DNA of 64,000 nt from Chlorocebus sabaeus (Eukaryota; Chordata; Mammalia; Primates; Cercopithecidae), in NCBI RefSeq assembly GCF_047675955.1, contig NC_132931.1:2604001-2668000 (forward strand). Reading direction: 5' to 3'. Shown here one piece after another: positions 1 to 10,060 of this stretch. The notes beneath the pieces were generated by a model. That model saw only the letters and a list, made by a program, of their open reading frames with translations, was not told the DNA's origin and did no database searches. A program made the translations under genes and the position numbers. How positions within the stretch are numbered: the stretch's first letter is position 1; every line of letters begins with the position of its first letter.

Positions 1-553
1 AATTATCTATTCATTTCAGAAATCACTAATTTCTTTTGGATTTCAAATGTATTAACATAAATGTATACTTGCCATTCTTTTATATTTTAGTGCCTTTTAA
101 TTCTGTAAATACACCATCTTTGCAATTTCTAACTTTATATATTTTTGTTTAATCTCTTTTTTCTTAACCCGACTTTCAGATGATTTTTCTTATACATTTG
201 TTTTTACCCAGAGAATTATATCACTGTCTTGATTAATAGTGGTAGTAGGTCAGTTTTTGGAGGGAAGATTTACATTGTGGATTTTAATTCTGCTAGGAGT
301 TATTTTAGTTTGTTGTATTTTTGCTTTGTTTCCTTCAGCCTCCTTTTCATCTCAGCCTGTACCACCTGATTTTTTACTTTTTAAGTGAGACGTAATTCAA
401 ATACTATAAAATGTAAAGCTCTTGAGTTCAGTTTGATGGATTTTGACAATTATAAACAGCAGTAAAACGCATACTCCAATACAAAGTATAAAACCTTTCT
501 ATTACCCCAAGTAGTCCCTTGACAAATAATTTTCCCCACTCTGGCTTACATTT
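1..553. other. AT-rich intronic sequence, unassigned
   Basis: T-rich sequence without a coding segment. The stretch 365-550 faintly resembles an old antisense L1 3' end, but not enough to assign it. Confidence 0.4.
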
Positions 554-1392
554 CATTTCTTAATATAATAACCCCTCCTTATCCAAGGGACATATGCCCT
601 GTGACCTTCAGTAGATGCCTCAAACTGTACATAGTACCAAACCCTGTATATACTATGCTTTTTCCTATGCATAGTTACAATAAAGTTAAATTTATAAATT
701 AGGTACAGTAAGAGATTACAATAACTAATGATAAAATAGAACAATCTTAACAATATACTCTAAAACAATTTAAGTGAATGTGATTTCCCTTTCTGTCAAT
801 GTATCTTATTCTACTGTACTCTCCCTTGTAAAACATTTTTAAAAAATTTGTACAGATGGGGTCTTGCAGTGTTGCCCAGGCTGGTCTCAAACTCCTGGTC
901 TCAAGCAATCCTCGCACCTCAGCCTCCCAAAGTGCTGGGATGACAAGCTTGAGCTGCCACGTTCTTCTTGTGATCATGTCAGATGATAAAATGCTGCTGT
1001 GATGAGATGGAGGTGAATGGCGTGGGCATAATGACATAGCGTTTGGCTGCTATTGACCTGACCGTAAGTCAGAAAGAGGATCATGTGCTTCAGGTGATCC
1101 TGGTCATCGTGGAGCCATGACAATGTCAAAAGTAGATGGCAGCAGTGACTAACAAGCAGGTAGTATAGACACCTTGGATATGCTGGACAAAGGAGTGATT
1201 CACGTCTCTGGCAAGTTGGAGTGGGATGGCGTGAGATTTTATCACGCTACTCAGAACAGTGTGCAATTGGAGACTTATGAATTGTTTATATCTGGAATTT
1301 TCCATTTAATATTTTCCAACCGCATTGACCAGTTAACCAAGGGTAACTGAAGCTGCAGAAAGTGAAACCACAGGGAGGGGGGAACTACTGTA
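554..1392. mobile_element. TcMar-Tigger-type DNA transposon (MER2-like), split by Alu piece
   Basis: The left end (cccctccttatccaaggg) and right end (ggggggaactactgta) resemble Tigger terminal repeats. The interior carries the typical AT-rich motifs (gtatatactatgctttttcc, aataactaatgataaaatag, cttcttgtgatcatgtcaga). An antisense Alu fragment interrupts it at 835-962. No transposase frame is visible, so this is a non-autonomous or decayed copy. The family name comes from recalled consensus and could be another Tigger member. Confidence 0.65.
835..962 (-). mobile_element. Alu left-monomer fragment
   Basis: Antisense left monomer only, with J-type wording (ctggtctcaagcaatcctcg). It sits inside the Tigger-type element. 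Confidence 0.85.
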
Positions 1393-1518
1393 GTATCTTT
1401 TGATGAGCAGACATTTGAAACTTTGATTACATCCAGTTTATCACTTTTTTCTTTCATGTTACGTGCTCTTTGGTTCCTGTCGAAAAAAATCTCTGCCTGC
1501 ATCAATGTTATAAAAATA

Positions 1519-1788
1519 TCGTAATCCCAGCACATTGAGAAGCCGAGGCGGGTGGATCACTTGAGGTCAGAAGTTTGAGACCAGCCTGGCCAACATGGTG
1601 AAACCTCACCTCTACTAAAAATACAAAAAAAAAAAAAAAAAAATGAGCTGGGCCTGGTGGTGGGTGCCTGTAATCCCAGCTACTCGGGAGGCTGAGGCAG
1701 GAGAATTGCTTGAACCCGGGAGGTGGAGGTTGTAGTGAGCCAAGATCAGCCCACTGCATTCCAAAAAAAAAAGAAGAAAAAAAATATT
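1519..1788 (+). mobile_element. AluS, 5'-truncated
   Basis: Lacks about the first 25 bases. It has a long middle A tract (1625-1643) and an impure A-rich tail. Confidence 0.95.
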
Positions 1789-1938
1789 TTACTACATTTT
1801 CTTCTGGAAGGTTTATGGTTTTAGCTTTTACTTTTAGGTCTGTGAGGATGAGAAATTAGTTTTCCTATGTGGAGTGTGGTAGAAGTTGAGGTTTGGTTTG
1901 CCCTGTACAAAGTTTTAGTTATTGTAAGTGTAGTCTGT

Positions 1939-2232
1939 TTTTTTTTTTTTGAGACAGAGTCTCACTGTGTCACCCAGGCTGGAGTGCAGTGGCGCAATCT
2001 TGGCTTACTGCAACCTCCGCCTCCCAGGTTCAAGCGATTCTCCTGCCTCAGCCTCCTGAGTAGCTGGGACTACAGATGCACACCACCACACCCAGCTAAT
2101 TTTTGTTTTTTTTAGTAGAGACGGGGTTTCACCATGTTGGCCAGGCTGGTCTCGAACTCCAGACCTCAAGTGATCCACCCACCTTGGTCTCCCAAAGTGC
2201 TGGGATTACAGGCATGAGCCACTGTACCCAGG
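1939..2232 (-). mobile_element. AluS, near full length
   Basis: Starts with a T tract and gagacagagtctcac and ends in an altered 5' box (ccactgtacccagga). Confidence 0.95.
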
Positions 2233-2316
2233 AATTATTTTGTAGTATGTCTTTCCCATTGACTGTCTTTAAGATTTTTTTTGCAAGTTTTTGGCAGTCT
2301 GTGCTGTACCTAGGCA

Positions 2317-2522
2317 TGGTTCAAGCGATTCTCCTGCCTCAGCCTCCCAAGTAGCTGGGACTACAGGTGCAAGCCACCATGCCCAGCTAATTTTTGTATT
2401 TTTAGTAGAGAGGGGGTTTCACCATGTTGGCCAGGATGGTCTCGATCTCTTGACCTCGTGAACTGCCTGCCTTGGCCTCTCAAAGTGTTGGGATTACAGG
2501 CATGAGCCACTGTGGCTGGCCT
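2317..2522 (-). mobile_element. Alu (Sc/Y type), partial
   Basis: Begins within the right monomer, so the A-tail end is missing. The wording ggatggtctcgatctcttga is of the Sc/Y type. A CTTGACCTCGTGA segment supports that lineage. Confidence 0.93.
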
Positions 2523-2555
2523 GTATGTATTTTTTATTCTTTGCATTTTCATTTA

Positions 2556-2772
2556 TTTTTATTTTATTTTATTTTTTTAGAGATGAGGTCTTGCTCAGCC
2601 GCCCAGGCTGAAGTACAGTGGCATGATCATAGCTCGATGCGGCCTCAAACTCCTGGGCTCAAGTGATCCTCCTGTCTCCGCCTTACAAAACACTAGGATT
2701 ACAGGCACATGCCACCTCACCTGGCTGAGTTTTAAACACAATTTTTGTAGAGATGGGGGTCTCACTATTTCT
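2556..2772 (-). mobile_element. AluJ, partial
   Basis: Diverged J-type copy (ctcctgggctcaagtgatcc) that ends within the left monomer. Confidence 0.9.
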
Positions 2773-3330
2773 TTTGAAATAATTTCCATATCTCTGCTCA
2801 AACCACCAATTTGTTCACATTTTCTATTTCACCATGAGATCCTTTGGCACATTTATCATACTTATTTTAAATTCTGATCATTACAACATCTGGACCATCT
2901 TTTAAGTCTGCTTCTGTGAAATTTTCTCTTGCGTATCAGTCACACTTTCTTGCATCTTTTTTTGAGACAGAGTCTCTGTCTGTTTCTCAGGCTGGAGTGC
3001 AGTGGTGCGATCTCGGCTCACTGTAACCTCTGTCTCCCAGGCTCAAGCTATTCTCCCACCTCAGTCTCCCAAGTAGCTGGGATTATAGGCGCCCACCACC
3101 ACACCTGGCTAATTTTTGTATTTTTAGTAGAGACAGGGTTTTGCCATGTTGGCCAGGCTGGTCTCGAATTCCTGACCTCAGGTGATCTGCCCTCCTCAGC
3201 CTCTCAGAGTGCTGGGATTACAGGCATGAGCCACCATACCTGGCCTGCTTTCTTGCATCTTCTCATAATTCCTGATTGAATGCCAGATACTGCATGTAAA
3301 AAAAACCCTGCAAGCCTAAGATAAATAAAA
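2773..3330 (-). mobile_element. Old L1M/HAL1 fragment, split by Alu
   Basis: The flanks on both sides of the AluS at 2956-3246 read as one antisense L1-type segment (atcattacaacatctggacc, gaatgccagatactgcatgt) from the 5' part of an old L1. The Alu target duplication (ctttcttgcatctt) joins the two halves cleanly. Confidence 0.55.
2956..3246 (-). mobile_element. AluS, full length with target duplication
   Basis: Flanked by ctttcttgcatctt on both sides, which marks a simple insertion into the older L1-type fragment. Confidence 0.96.
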
Positions 3331-3873
3331 TGTACACACCAAATAGCAGGACCCTGCTGCCAGGCACTAGAGTCAGGCTTTCACGCAATGTAATCTGTAG
3401 TTGAGCTGGATAGGAGTTCTGTTACAGCTTTCGTTGAAGTTGGTTCACAGCCACTTCAAAGATTTCGAGGGTAGCGTCAGGACTTTCTGTTTTGCAGAGC
3501 TTGTGATGGGAGCAATGAGAAGACTCTGCAGATGTCTTTATGCTTTATAGTGGAGCTGCCAAGCTTTCTGAACCATGCTGACTTTTTGCTCACTGTCTTT
3601 TTCTGTCCAGCTCCACCATGGTTTTCTGGGTTTTCAGGAGGTCTCCTTCCATTCTGTTTCTAGTCCTCAAAGAGCAGGTGCAGAAGGGACCTCAGCCATG
3701 CAGGGAGGGTCTCAGAGGGCCTTCCCTCAGCTTCCTGCCCTATCCTACCTTCACCGTACTAACTGCCTACACCCAGTTAAGGTCTAAGGACTAAAGTAGT
3801 GGTGGGTGCAACGTGCTCTTCAGCTGGGGCTTTTTGGAATGTGAATCTGTCACAGCAGCTGTTAAAAGTTTGT
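3331..3873. other. Intronic sequence, nothing recognised
   Basis: About 540 bases of mixed composition without a recognised repeat, exon or RNA. Confidence 0.5.
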
Positions 3874-4176
3874 TCCGGCTGGGTGCGGTGGCTCACGCCT
3901 GTAATCCCAGCACTTTGAGAGGGTGAGGTGGGCAGATCACCTGAGGTCAGGAGTTCGAAACCAGCCTGGCCAACACGGTGAAACTCTGTCTCTACTAAAA
4001 ATACAAAAATTAGCCGGCCTGTTGGCACATGCCTATAATCCCAGCTACTCAGGAGGCTGAGGCTGGAGAATCTCTTGAACCCAGGAGGTGGAGGTTGCAG
4101 TGAGCCGAGATTGCACCACTGCCCTCCAGCCTGGGCAACAGAGTGAGACTCTGTCTCAAAAAAAAAAAACAAAAAG
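3874..4176 (+). mobile_element. AluS, full length
   Basis: Target duplication aaaagtttgttcc on the left and aaaagttttttcc on the right. Confidence 0.96.
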
Positions 4177-4451
4177 TTTTTTCCAGGTTAGGCAGCCTCC
4201 TCCTGAAGCCCATGTCTACCATGAATGAAAACCTCTGGGAGCCTCTTCTCTCCTAGGAAGACCTCATCACTTTGTAGAATTTATCTCTTTTAGATTTCTT
4301 TATTTCTTAGCTCTTTGATTTATTAGAAAGATAAAGGAGGCTGGGCAGAGGTATCTGGGGTAGGAGAGATGCCCACTCCAGTTAGGAAGACATCTGGATA
4401 AGTTCTGGCTAGTCCAGGAAGGCGCTGACAGCTGTTCTCAGGAGGTTTCTT
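4177..4451. other. Intronic sequence, nothing recognised
   Basis: About 275 bases between two Alus. No repeat or coding signal was recognised. Confidence 0.5.
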
Positions 4452-4770
4452 AGCAGGGCTCACACCTGTAATCCCAGCACTTTAGGAGGCTGAGGCAGGA
4501 GGCTCACTTGAGCCTAGGAATTTGAGACCAGCCTGGGCAACATGGTGAGACCTCGTCTCTACAGGAAGATTAAAAAAACTAGCTGGGTGTGGTGGTGTAC
4601 TCCTGTAGTCCCAGCTACTCGGGAGGTTGAGGCGAGAGAATTGCTTGATTCCAGGAGTTGGAGGCCGCAGTGAGCTATGATTGCACTTGGGCAACAAAGC
4701 AAAACTCTGTCTCAAAGGAAAAAAAACACATACACCAAAAAAACCTGACCAAAAAAAAAAAAACAAAACT
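4452..4770 (+). mobile_element. AluJ, near full length
   Basis: J wording (cacttgagcctaggaatttg, cctgggcaacatgg), a shortened right monomer, and a tail of several interrupted A runs. Confidence 0.93.
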
Positions 4771-5100
4771 ATGATTTTGTGTCTTATGCCAACTGTTTTC
4801 ATTGTTGGGGTGAGGGAGATAGGGTCTTGTGACTTTCCGCAATTCTAACCATAATCGAATTTCCCCTAGTTTCTTTAGGCTTGTGTTTCACAGTTCATGT
4901 TTTCTAGAAGTTTCTGCTAACATAACCTAGACGCTTTCTACTGTTTCTTTTGATTTCTATGGTACAGTTTGTGTCAAGAATATGCTGTTTCTGGAGATGG
5001 TTTTTTTCCATAGCAAAATCCTTCACACACCCTACGGATAGGACGCTCTCACTGCTGTACATCAGTCCTTAAATGAGGAACAAATGACCAGGCCTGACCT
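4771..5100. other. Intronic sequence, nothing recognised
   Basis: Unassigned sequence up to the left arm of the inverted duplication. Confidence 0.5.
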
Positions 5101-5124
5101 GATCAATTGCCAAAGGTGAGGGTG

Positions 5125-5300
5125 GGCGCATCGTCCTCAGCTGTCTCTCAGAAAGTTCTCATTTGCAAATCTGAAACCAATTCCAGATTAGGCGAAGGGG
5201 GCTTTGAGAAGGCCACTGGATTGGGCCAGGATACTAGACCAGCAACAAACAGGGACAAGTTGAAAACGCACCTAACTGTCTCCTGTATCCTTTCTCTGTA
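5125..5300 (+). repeat. Left arm of a dispersed inverted duplication
   Basis: Matches the reverse complement of about 9166-9375. The shared core runs from tctcatttgcaaatctgaaa through tggattgggccag to gtatcctttctc. By eye the core is about 88 percent identical over 150 bases, with weaker similarity further out. It is not an Alu, and the repeat family was not recognised. Confidence 0.85.
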
Positions 5301-5769
5301 ATACACACACTAATACGATATCAAACCTGCTATCAGCTCCCCCTGGGCCAGTAAGAGAGTGGTTTGCTGATTTTAGCGGGCGTCTTTCCCATTCCAGATA
5401 CCTCTGCCCAGTTCTCTGACCCATCAGAGCATACAGGGTACATGATGCCTCCCTGCCTGGAGTCTGCGTGGAAACCCACCCCTCCTAGCACTCCTTGTTC
5501 AGCAGGTACTTCCTCATTCTTGTGCTGACAGCTTTCCTTTTGTGTCTAATACCCCACGGCACAGTACACCAGGGACTCTCTTATCCTGCTTCCACCCTCT
5601 ACACCCCACATTCACAATTAACAACCAGCTTGTTCATTCCACAGACATTAATTGAACACCCTCTATGTGCCATTCCAGGCACTTGGCACAGATCCAAAAT
5701 GAAACAAACAAACAAAATCCCTGCCTCTGTGTGTTACCTGCCAGGTCCAGGTCTGTTCTGCCAGCATGC
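5301..5769. other. Intronic sequence with L2/MIR-type piece
   Basis: The part 5625-5720 (acattaattgaacaccctct, gccattccaggcacttggc) reads like an ancient L2/MIR-type repeat end. The rest is unassigned. Confidence 0.45.
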
Positions 5770-6580
5770 AGTAAATCCATCCCTGTGACACGGGTTTTGC
5801 AAAAGAGAAAAGATTTATTTGCAAGGGCACTGAGCGAGGAGACAGGAGAACAGCTCTCAAATCCACCTCCCCAGAGATAAGGCTAAGGGATTATTTGTGA
5901 GTTAGGCAAGTGGGGTGGTTTAAGGCATAGGGAAAGGTGATTAGCGGTAGGGAAAAAAATGAAGTAACAGGTTCATTCTGCACAGGTATAGTTGGGTTCA
6001 TGGCGTTCCACAGGATGTGTACAGAAAATGTGGCATTAGTATGATCTGAGGGTGGGGTTTTTCACCCACTGATATCAAAAGGCAACCTCTTGGGTCAGGC
6101 ACGGTGGCTCACACCTGTAATCCTAGCACTGTTGGAGGCCGAGGAGGGCAGAACACATGTGGTTAGGAGTTCGAGACCAGCCTGGCCAACACGGCAAAAC
6201 CCCATCTCTACTAAAAATACAAAAATTAGCTGGGCGTGGTGGCAGATGCCATGTAATCCCAGCTACTCAGGAGGCTAAGGCAGGAGAATCATTTGAACCC
6301 GGGAGGGGGAGACTGCAGTGAGCCAAGATCGTGCCACTGCACTCCAGCTTGGACGACAGAGTGAGGCCTCGTCTCAAAAAAGAAAAGAAAAGAAAAAGGA
6401 CAATCTCTTGGGCACTTGCACAGGCCTAGTTGAAGGGCCAGTGGTCTCAGTGAGTCTGAACTGGTCAGGAGCTGGTCCAAGTTCCTAAAAAACAACAGAA
6501 GCGACTGTGACCACGGTGACCTAGAAATGTTACCTATAAAGTAGCCAGTCTTCACTTAACCTTCGTTAAGTTTCAGGATT
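5770..6580 (-). mobile_element. LTR-like element, antisense, split by Alu
   Basis: The pattern gcaaaagagaaaagatttatt followed by aaatccacctccccagagat resembles an antisense ERV LTR, with the polyadenylation region at its left end. It continues after the AluS at 6093-6399. The family is not assigned and the boundaries are approximate. Confidence 0.4.
6093..6399 (+). mobile_element. AluS, full length
   Basis: Target duplication of the form aaggcaacctcttggg on the left and aaggacaatctcttggg on the right. The tail has decayed to an AAAAG repeat. Confidence 0.96.
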
Positions 6581-6582
6581 TA

Positions 6583-6662
6583 TTAGGCTGGTGCAAGAGT
6601 AATTGTGGTTTTTGCCATTACTTTCAAAATGGCGAACACCAATTGCTCTTGCACCAACCTAA
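6583..6662. mobile_element. MADE1 (mariner-derived MITE), complete
   Basis: Exactly 80 bases, from ttaggctggtgcaagagtaa to gcaccaacctaa, flanked by TA at 6581-6582 and 6663-6664, the mariner target duplication. The two 37-base terminal inverted repeats make the element a near-perfect hairpin on either strand. MADE1 hairpins are the known source of the primate miR-548 family. Whether this copy is processed cannot be told from sequence. Confidence 0.96.
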
Positions 6663-6824
6663 TAGCTGCGTGGCCATGAGCTCCGTGCCAAAAGGAAAAG
6701 TAACAAAAATAACAAAAAGCAAGTGGCCAAAAGCAAGCAGGTCAGGAAGACCTGGTCAAATTAACAACTTGGTTTTGTACGGAGTTTATATTCTAGTGGG
6801 GATATACTCCTCTTACCTATCTTA

Positions 6825-6950
6825 ACTCGGTGTTATCCACACAGTAACACTAGGAAGTCGGTTCTTTGATTGTTCTCATTTTCCAGCTGAGAACATGGAA
6901 GCACAGAGAAGTTAAGTCGATTGCCCGAGGTCTTCCAGCATGATCGAAAC
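6825..6950 (+). mobile_element. MIR-like SINE remnant
   Basis: ctcattttccagctgagaac and gaagcacagagaagttaagt match the MIR core as I recall it. It lies just left of the palindromic zone. Confidence 0.6.
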
Positions 6951-6984
6951 AATGATGTCTTTTTGCTTTACTCGACTTTTCATC

Positions 6985-7080
6985 CTTGAAGGTCCTCAGC
7001 CATTGTGAGCTTTGCATCCTTGAAGAATTCACTGAGTTTGGTTCTCTATTAGCCTAGAACAGAGCTGGCATTTCATAAGG
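6985..7080 (+). repeat. Palindrome segment A (direct)
   Basis: Runs from gtcctcagccattgtgagct to ctggcatttcataagg. Its reverse complement lies at 7279-7369 and a third copy, in direct orientation, at about 9952-10042. The segment includes the 3' part of a MIR-type repeat. The junction at 7080/7081 with the Alu-derived piece is abrupt. Confidence 0.88.
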
Positions 7081-7280
7081 TTGCCGAGATCACGCCATTG
7101 AACTCCAGCCTGGGTGATAGAGTGAGACTCCGTCTCAAAAAACAAAACAAACAAACAAACAAAAAACTGCCAGGGAGATGAAGACGAGAAAGGAAGCTGC
7201 CCGTCTGTACTGGAAGTCAGCCCTGTTGAGAATTTATGCTTTACTCGGCTGCCGCAGTTTCGTGTTTTGAAATGAGGTCC
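7081..7280 (+). repeat. Palindrome arm B (contains Alu 3' end)
   Basis: Begins in the middle of a sense Alu right monomer (ttgccgagatcacgcc) and carries the A-rich tail and about 115 bases of non-Alu sequence. Its reverse complement lies at 7370-7566. The arms are close to 90 percent identical by eye. With the 89-base segment between them they could form a hairpin with roughly 200-base arms. Confidence 0.9.
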
Positions 7281-7369
7281 TTATGAAATGCCAGGCTCTG
7301 TTCTAGGCTAATAGAGAACCAAGCTCAGTGAATTCTTCAAGGATGCAAAGCTCACAGTGGCTGAGGACT
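7279..7369 (-). repeat. Palindrome segment A (inverted)
   Basis: Inverted copy of 6985-7080. It forms the spacer between the two B arms, so A and B could also pair in a mutually exclusive arrangement. Confidence 0.88.
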
Positions 7370-7566
7370 TCGTTTCAAAATGCGATACTGCGGCAGCCGA
7401 GTGAAGCATACGTGCTCAACAGGACTGACTTCCAGTACAGACGGGCAGTTTCCTTTCTCGTCTTCGTCTCCCTGGCAACTTTTTTGTTGGTTGGTTTGTT
7501 TTGTTTTTTGAGACGGGATCTCACTCTTATCACCCAGGCTGGAGTTCAATGGCGTCATCTCGGCAA
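7370..7566 (-). repeat. Palindrome arm B (inverted)
   Basis: Inverted copy of 7081-7280. It continues without a break into the full antisense Alu at 7502-7783. This side is therefore probably the source and the left arm the copy, truncated inside the Alu. Confidence 0.88.
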
Positions 7567-7783
7567 CCTCCATCTCCCAGGTTCAAGCAATTCTCCTGCT
7601 TCAGCCTCCCGAGTAGCTGGGATTACAGGCACCCGCCACCACACCCAGCTAATTTTTGTATTTTTAGTAGAGGCGGAGTTTCACCATGTTGGCCAGGCTG
7701 GTCTCCATCTCCTCAGGTGGTCCGCCTGCCTTGGCCTCCCAAAGTGCAGAGATTACAGGCATGAGCCCCTGCACCCGGCCCTC
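7502..7783 (-). mobile_element. AluS, near full length
   Basis: Antisense copy with a missing stretch near the left-monomer boundary (ccatctcctcaggtggtccg). Its right-monomer end is duplicated in inverted form at 7081-7165. Confidence 0.95.
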
Positions 7784-8846
7784 CCTGACAGTGTTCTGAC
7801 TCAGAGGGCGGGGGGGCCGTCTCAGTTCCTCTCCTGGGCAGTGGAGTTGCTCGACAATCTGGGAATCTGGGAATCTGGGCTCCAGTTTTTGCTTGTCTCC
7901 AGTATCAGTTACTGTTGCCAGTTTTTGTCTGTTTATGGGTTTTCATGGGCATTTTAATTAGGAATCAGGGGAGGAGAAGTCGGATACTGCTCATCTGCTG
8001 CCAGGGACCGCTTGGGAGTCTGAGGCCTTACTTAAGACTCAACTACCCAAGAGGCCACAGAATCCACTGCTTGTGATAGAAGTGATGGCTGCAGTTTTCC
8101 CAGAGGGACCCAGAGTACAGGTGGGATCGTCGCATGTGTTTTTGTCCAGCTCTCCCTTCTCGGGGTAGCTGCAGAGTAAACCACTCTATGAGGAGAACAC
8201 CCCATATAACCATTTCTCATGGGGAGCTCTGAAAGCAAACATTTATCCAAAAATTTTACCAAACATATGCTTTTCTAACACATCACTCCTCACTCCCCTA
8301 AGCTTCCAAAAGGGCAAACACTTAGAACGACTGGCAAACGATGAATAGTTTCTTCCCTCATTTACATACCTAGTCATTAGCTGGGATTGCCATGGCAACT
8401 CTACCTTCCAGACATAGACCTGTGGGCCCAGCACAACTTCGTTTTGGAAACTGTCTAGATGCCTTGTGCTCCTCTCTCAGCGTTTGACAGATGAGGAGAG
8501 TTTCAGGGGGCAGGAGGAGCCTCGATGTTTCCAACAGTCTGTAAAGTGACAATTATCAGGTACCTGGCATAGAAAGGAAGGAAAGCATCTTGCTGGAAAT
8601 CAGTCTGCAAAGTGACTGCTTTGGTTTCCTGACTGCCTCTCTGTCCCTGGGAGCATGATGAACAAATGCAAACACCATGGATGTGGTCTTATTTCACCAG
8701 TGTCATTTGTCCCCTTAGACACACCCCTATCTGTGTGAGATCCTGGTTTGCAAACACATATACACACATCCCTATAGATCTGTCCAGGGAAAACAAGACT
8801 CCTTTGAAGAAAGACAGGGATTGGGAAAAGAAAAAGAGAAAAAAAG
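7784..8846. other. Intronic sequence, nothing recognised
   Basis: A kilobase with few obvious repeats and mixed base composition. No exon-like frame with splice sites was recognised. Confidence 0.5.
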
Positions 8847-9127
8847 GCCAGGCACAGTGGCTCACGCCTGTAATCTTAGCACTTTGGGAGGCCGAGGCGG
8901 GCAGATCACTTGAGGTCAGAAGTTTGAGACCAGCCTGGCCAACATGGAGAAACCCCGTCTCTACTAAAAATACGAAAATTAGCTGAGCATGATGGCGTGT
9001 GCCTGTCATCCCAGCTATTCAGGAGGCTGAGGCAGGAGAATCACTTGAACCCGGGAGGCAGAGGTTGCAGTGAGCTGAGACCGCAGCACTATACTCCAGT
9101 CAGGGTGACAGAGCAAGACTCTGTCTC

Positions 9128-9155
<28 letters not shown>
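8847..9155 (+). mobile_element. AluS, full length
   Basis: Target duplication aaaagaaaaagagaaa on the left and aaaagaaaaagagaga on the right. Its A tail is about 28 bases. Confidence 0.96.
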
Positions 9156-9158
<3 letters not shown>

Positions 9159-9165
9159 AAAAGAA

Positions 9166-9375
9166 AAAGAGAGAAAGGATACTGGAGACACTTAGAAAGA
9201 TGTGTTTTCAACTTGTTTCTGTTTCTTGCTGGTCTAGTATGCTGGCCCAATCCAGTAACCTTCTCAAAGCTCCCTTCACCCAACCTGGAATTGGTTTCAG
9301 ATTTGCAAATGAGAATTTTCCAAGGGATACGAGATAGTCTCTGAGGAGCTGCTGCCCACTGCTGCTTTCATTCTG
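9166..9375 (-). repeat. Right arm of a dispersed inverted duplication
   Basis: Inverted counterpart of 5125-5300, containing ccagtaaccttctcaaagct and ctggaattggtttcagattt. Non-Alu; it lies directly after an AluS tail. Confidence 0.85.
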
Positions 9376-9423
9376 GAGAAGTGGGTTTCAACTGGACAGG
9401 CAGCAGGAGGAAATGTCTTTGCC

Positions 9424-9729
9424 TTTTTTTTTTTTTTTTTTTTTTTTGAGACAGAGTCTTGCTCTGTTGCCCAGGCTGGAGTGCAGTGGCGCGATCTTGG
9501 CTCACTGCAAGCTCCGCCTCTTGGGTTCACACCATTCTCCTGCCTCAGCCTCCTGAGTAACTGGGATTACAAGCATGCGCCACCATGCATGGCTAATTTT
9601 GTATTTTAGCAGAGATGGGATTTCTCCGTGTTGGTCAGGCTCGTCTCAAACTCCCGACCTCAGATGATCTGTCCGCCTCAGCCTCCCAAAGTGCTGGGAT
9701 TCCAAGAGTGAGCCACCACACCCGGCCTG
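9424..9729 (-). mobile_element. AluS, full length
   Basis: Begins with 24 T and ends in ccaccacacccggcc. Two bases later a second and longer T tract starts. Confidence 0.95.
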
Positions 9730-9730
<1 letters not shown>

Positions 9731-9790
<60 letters not shown>

Positions 9791-9920
9791 AATGTTTTAA
9801 GTGCCGGGGTACATGTGCAGGATGTGCAGGTTTGTTACCTAGGTAAACGTGTGCCATGGTTGTTTCCTGCACCTGATAACCCATCATCTAGGTATTAAGC
9901 CCAGCATGCATTAGCTCTTT
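9731..9920 (-). mobile_element. Short L1 3' end with a 52-base T tract
   Basis: T tract 9731-9782, then gtgccggggtacatgtgcag and ggtttgttacctaggtaaac, the antisense 3' end of a primate L1, cut off after about 135 bases. The uninterrupted tract is unusually long for an inserted poly(A). Confidence 0.85.
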
Positions 9921-9924
9921 TCGG

Positions 9925-10060
9925 CTGTTGCAGTTTCACATTTTGAAATGAGGTCCTCGGCCACTGTGAGCTTTGCACCCCTGAAGATTTTCACTGGGCT
10001 TGCTTCTCTATTAGCCTAGAACAGAGCTTGGCATTTCATAGGTGCTCAAGAAGTATTTAT
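9925..10060 (+). repeat. Third copy of palindrome segments B-end and A
   Basis: Runs from ggctgttgcagtttcacatt to gaacagagcttggcatttca, here in the order B then A. It continues into tgctcaagaagtatttatgg, a MIR-type 3' end. This uninterrupted copy looks closest to the ancestral order. Confidence 0.8.

Noticed and set aside
7328..7957. 209-codon open frame on the + strand
   Set aside because: It crosses the palindrome and an antisense Alu; the central part is plainly Alu-encoded.
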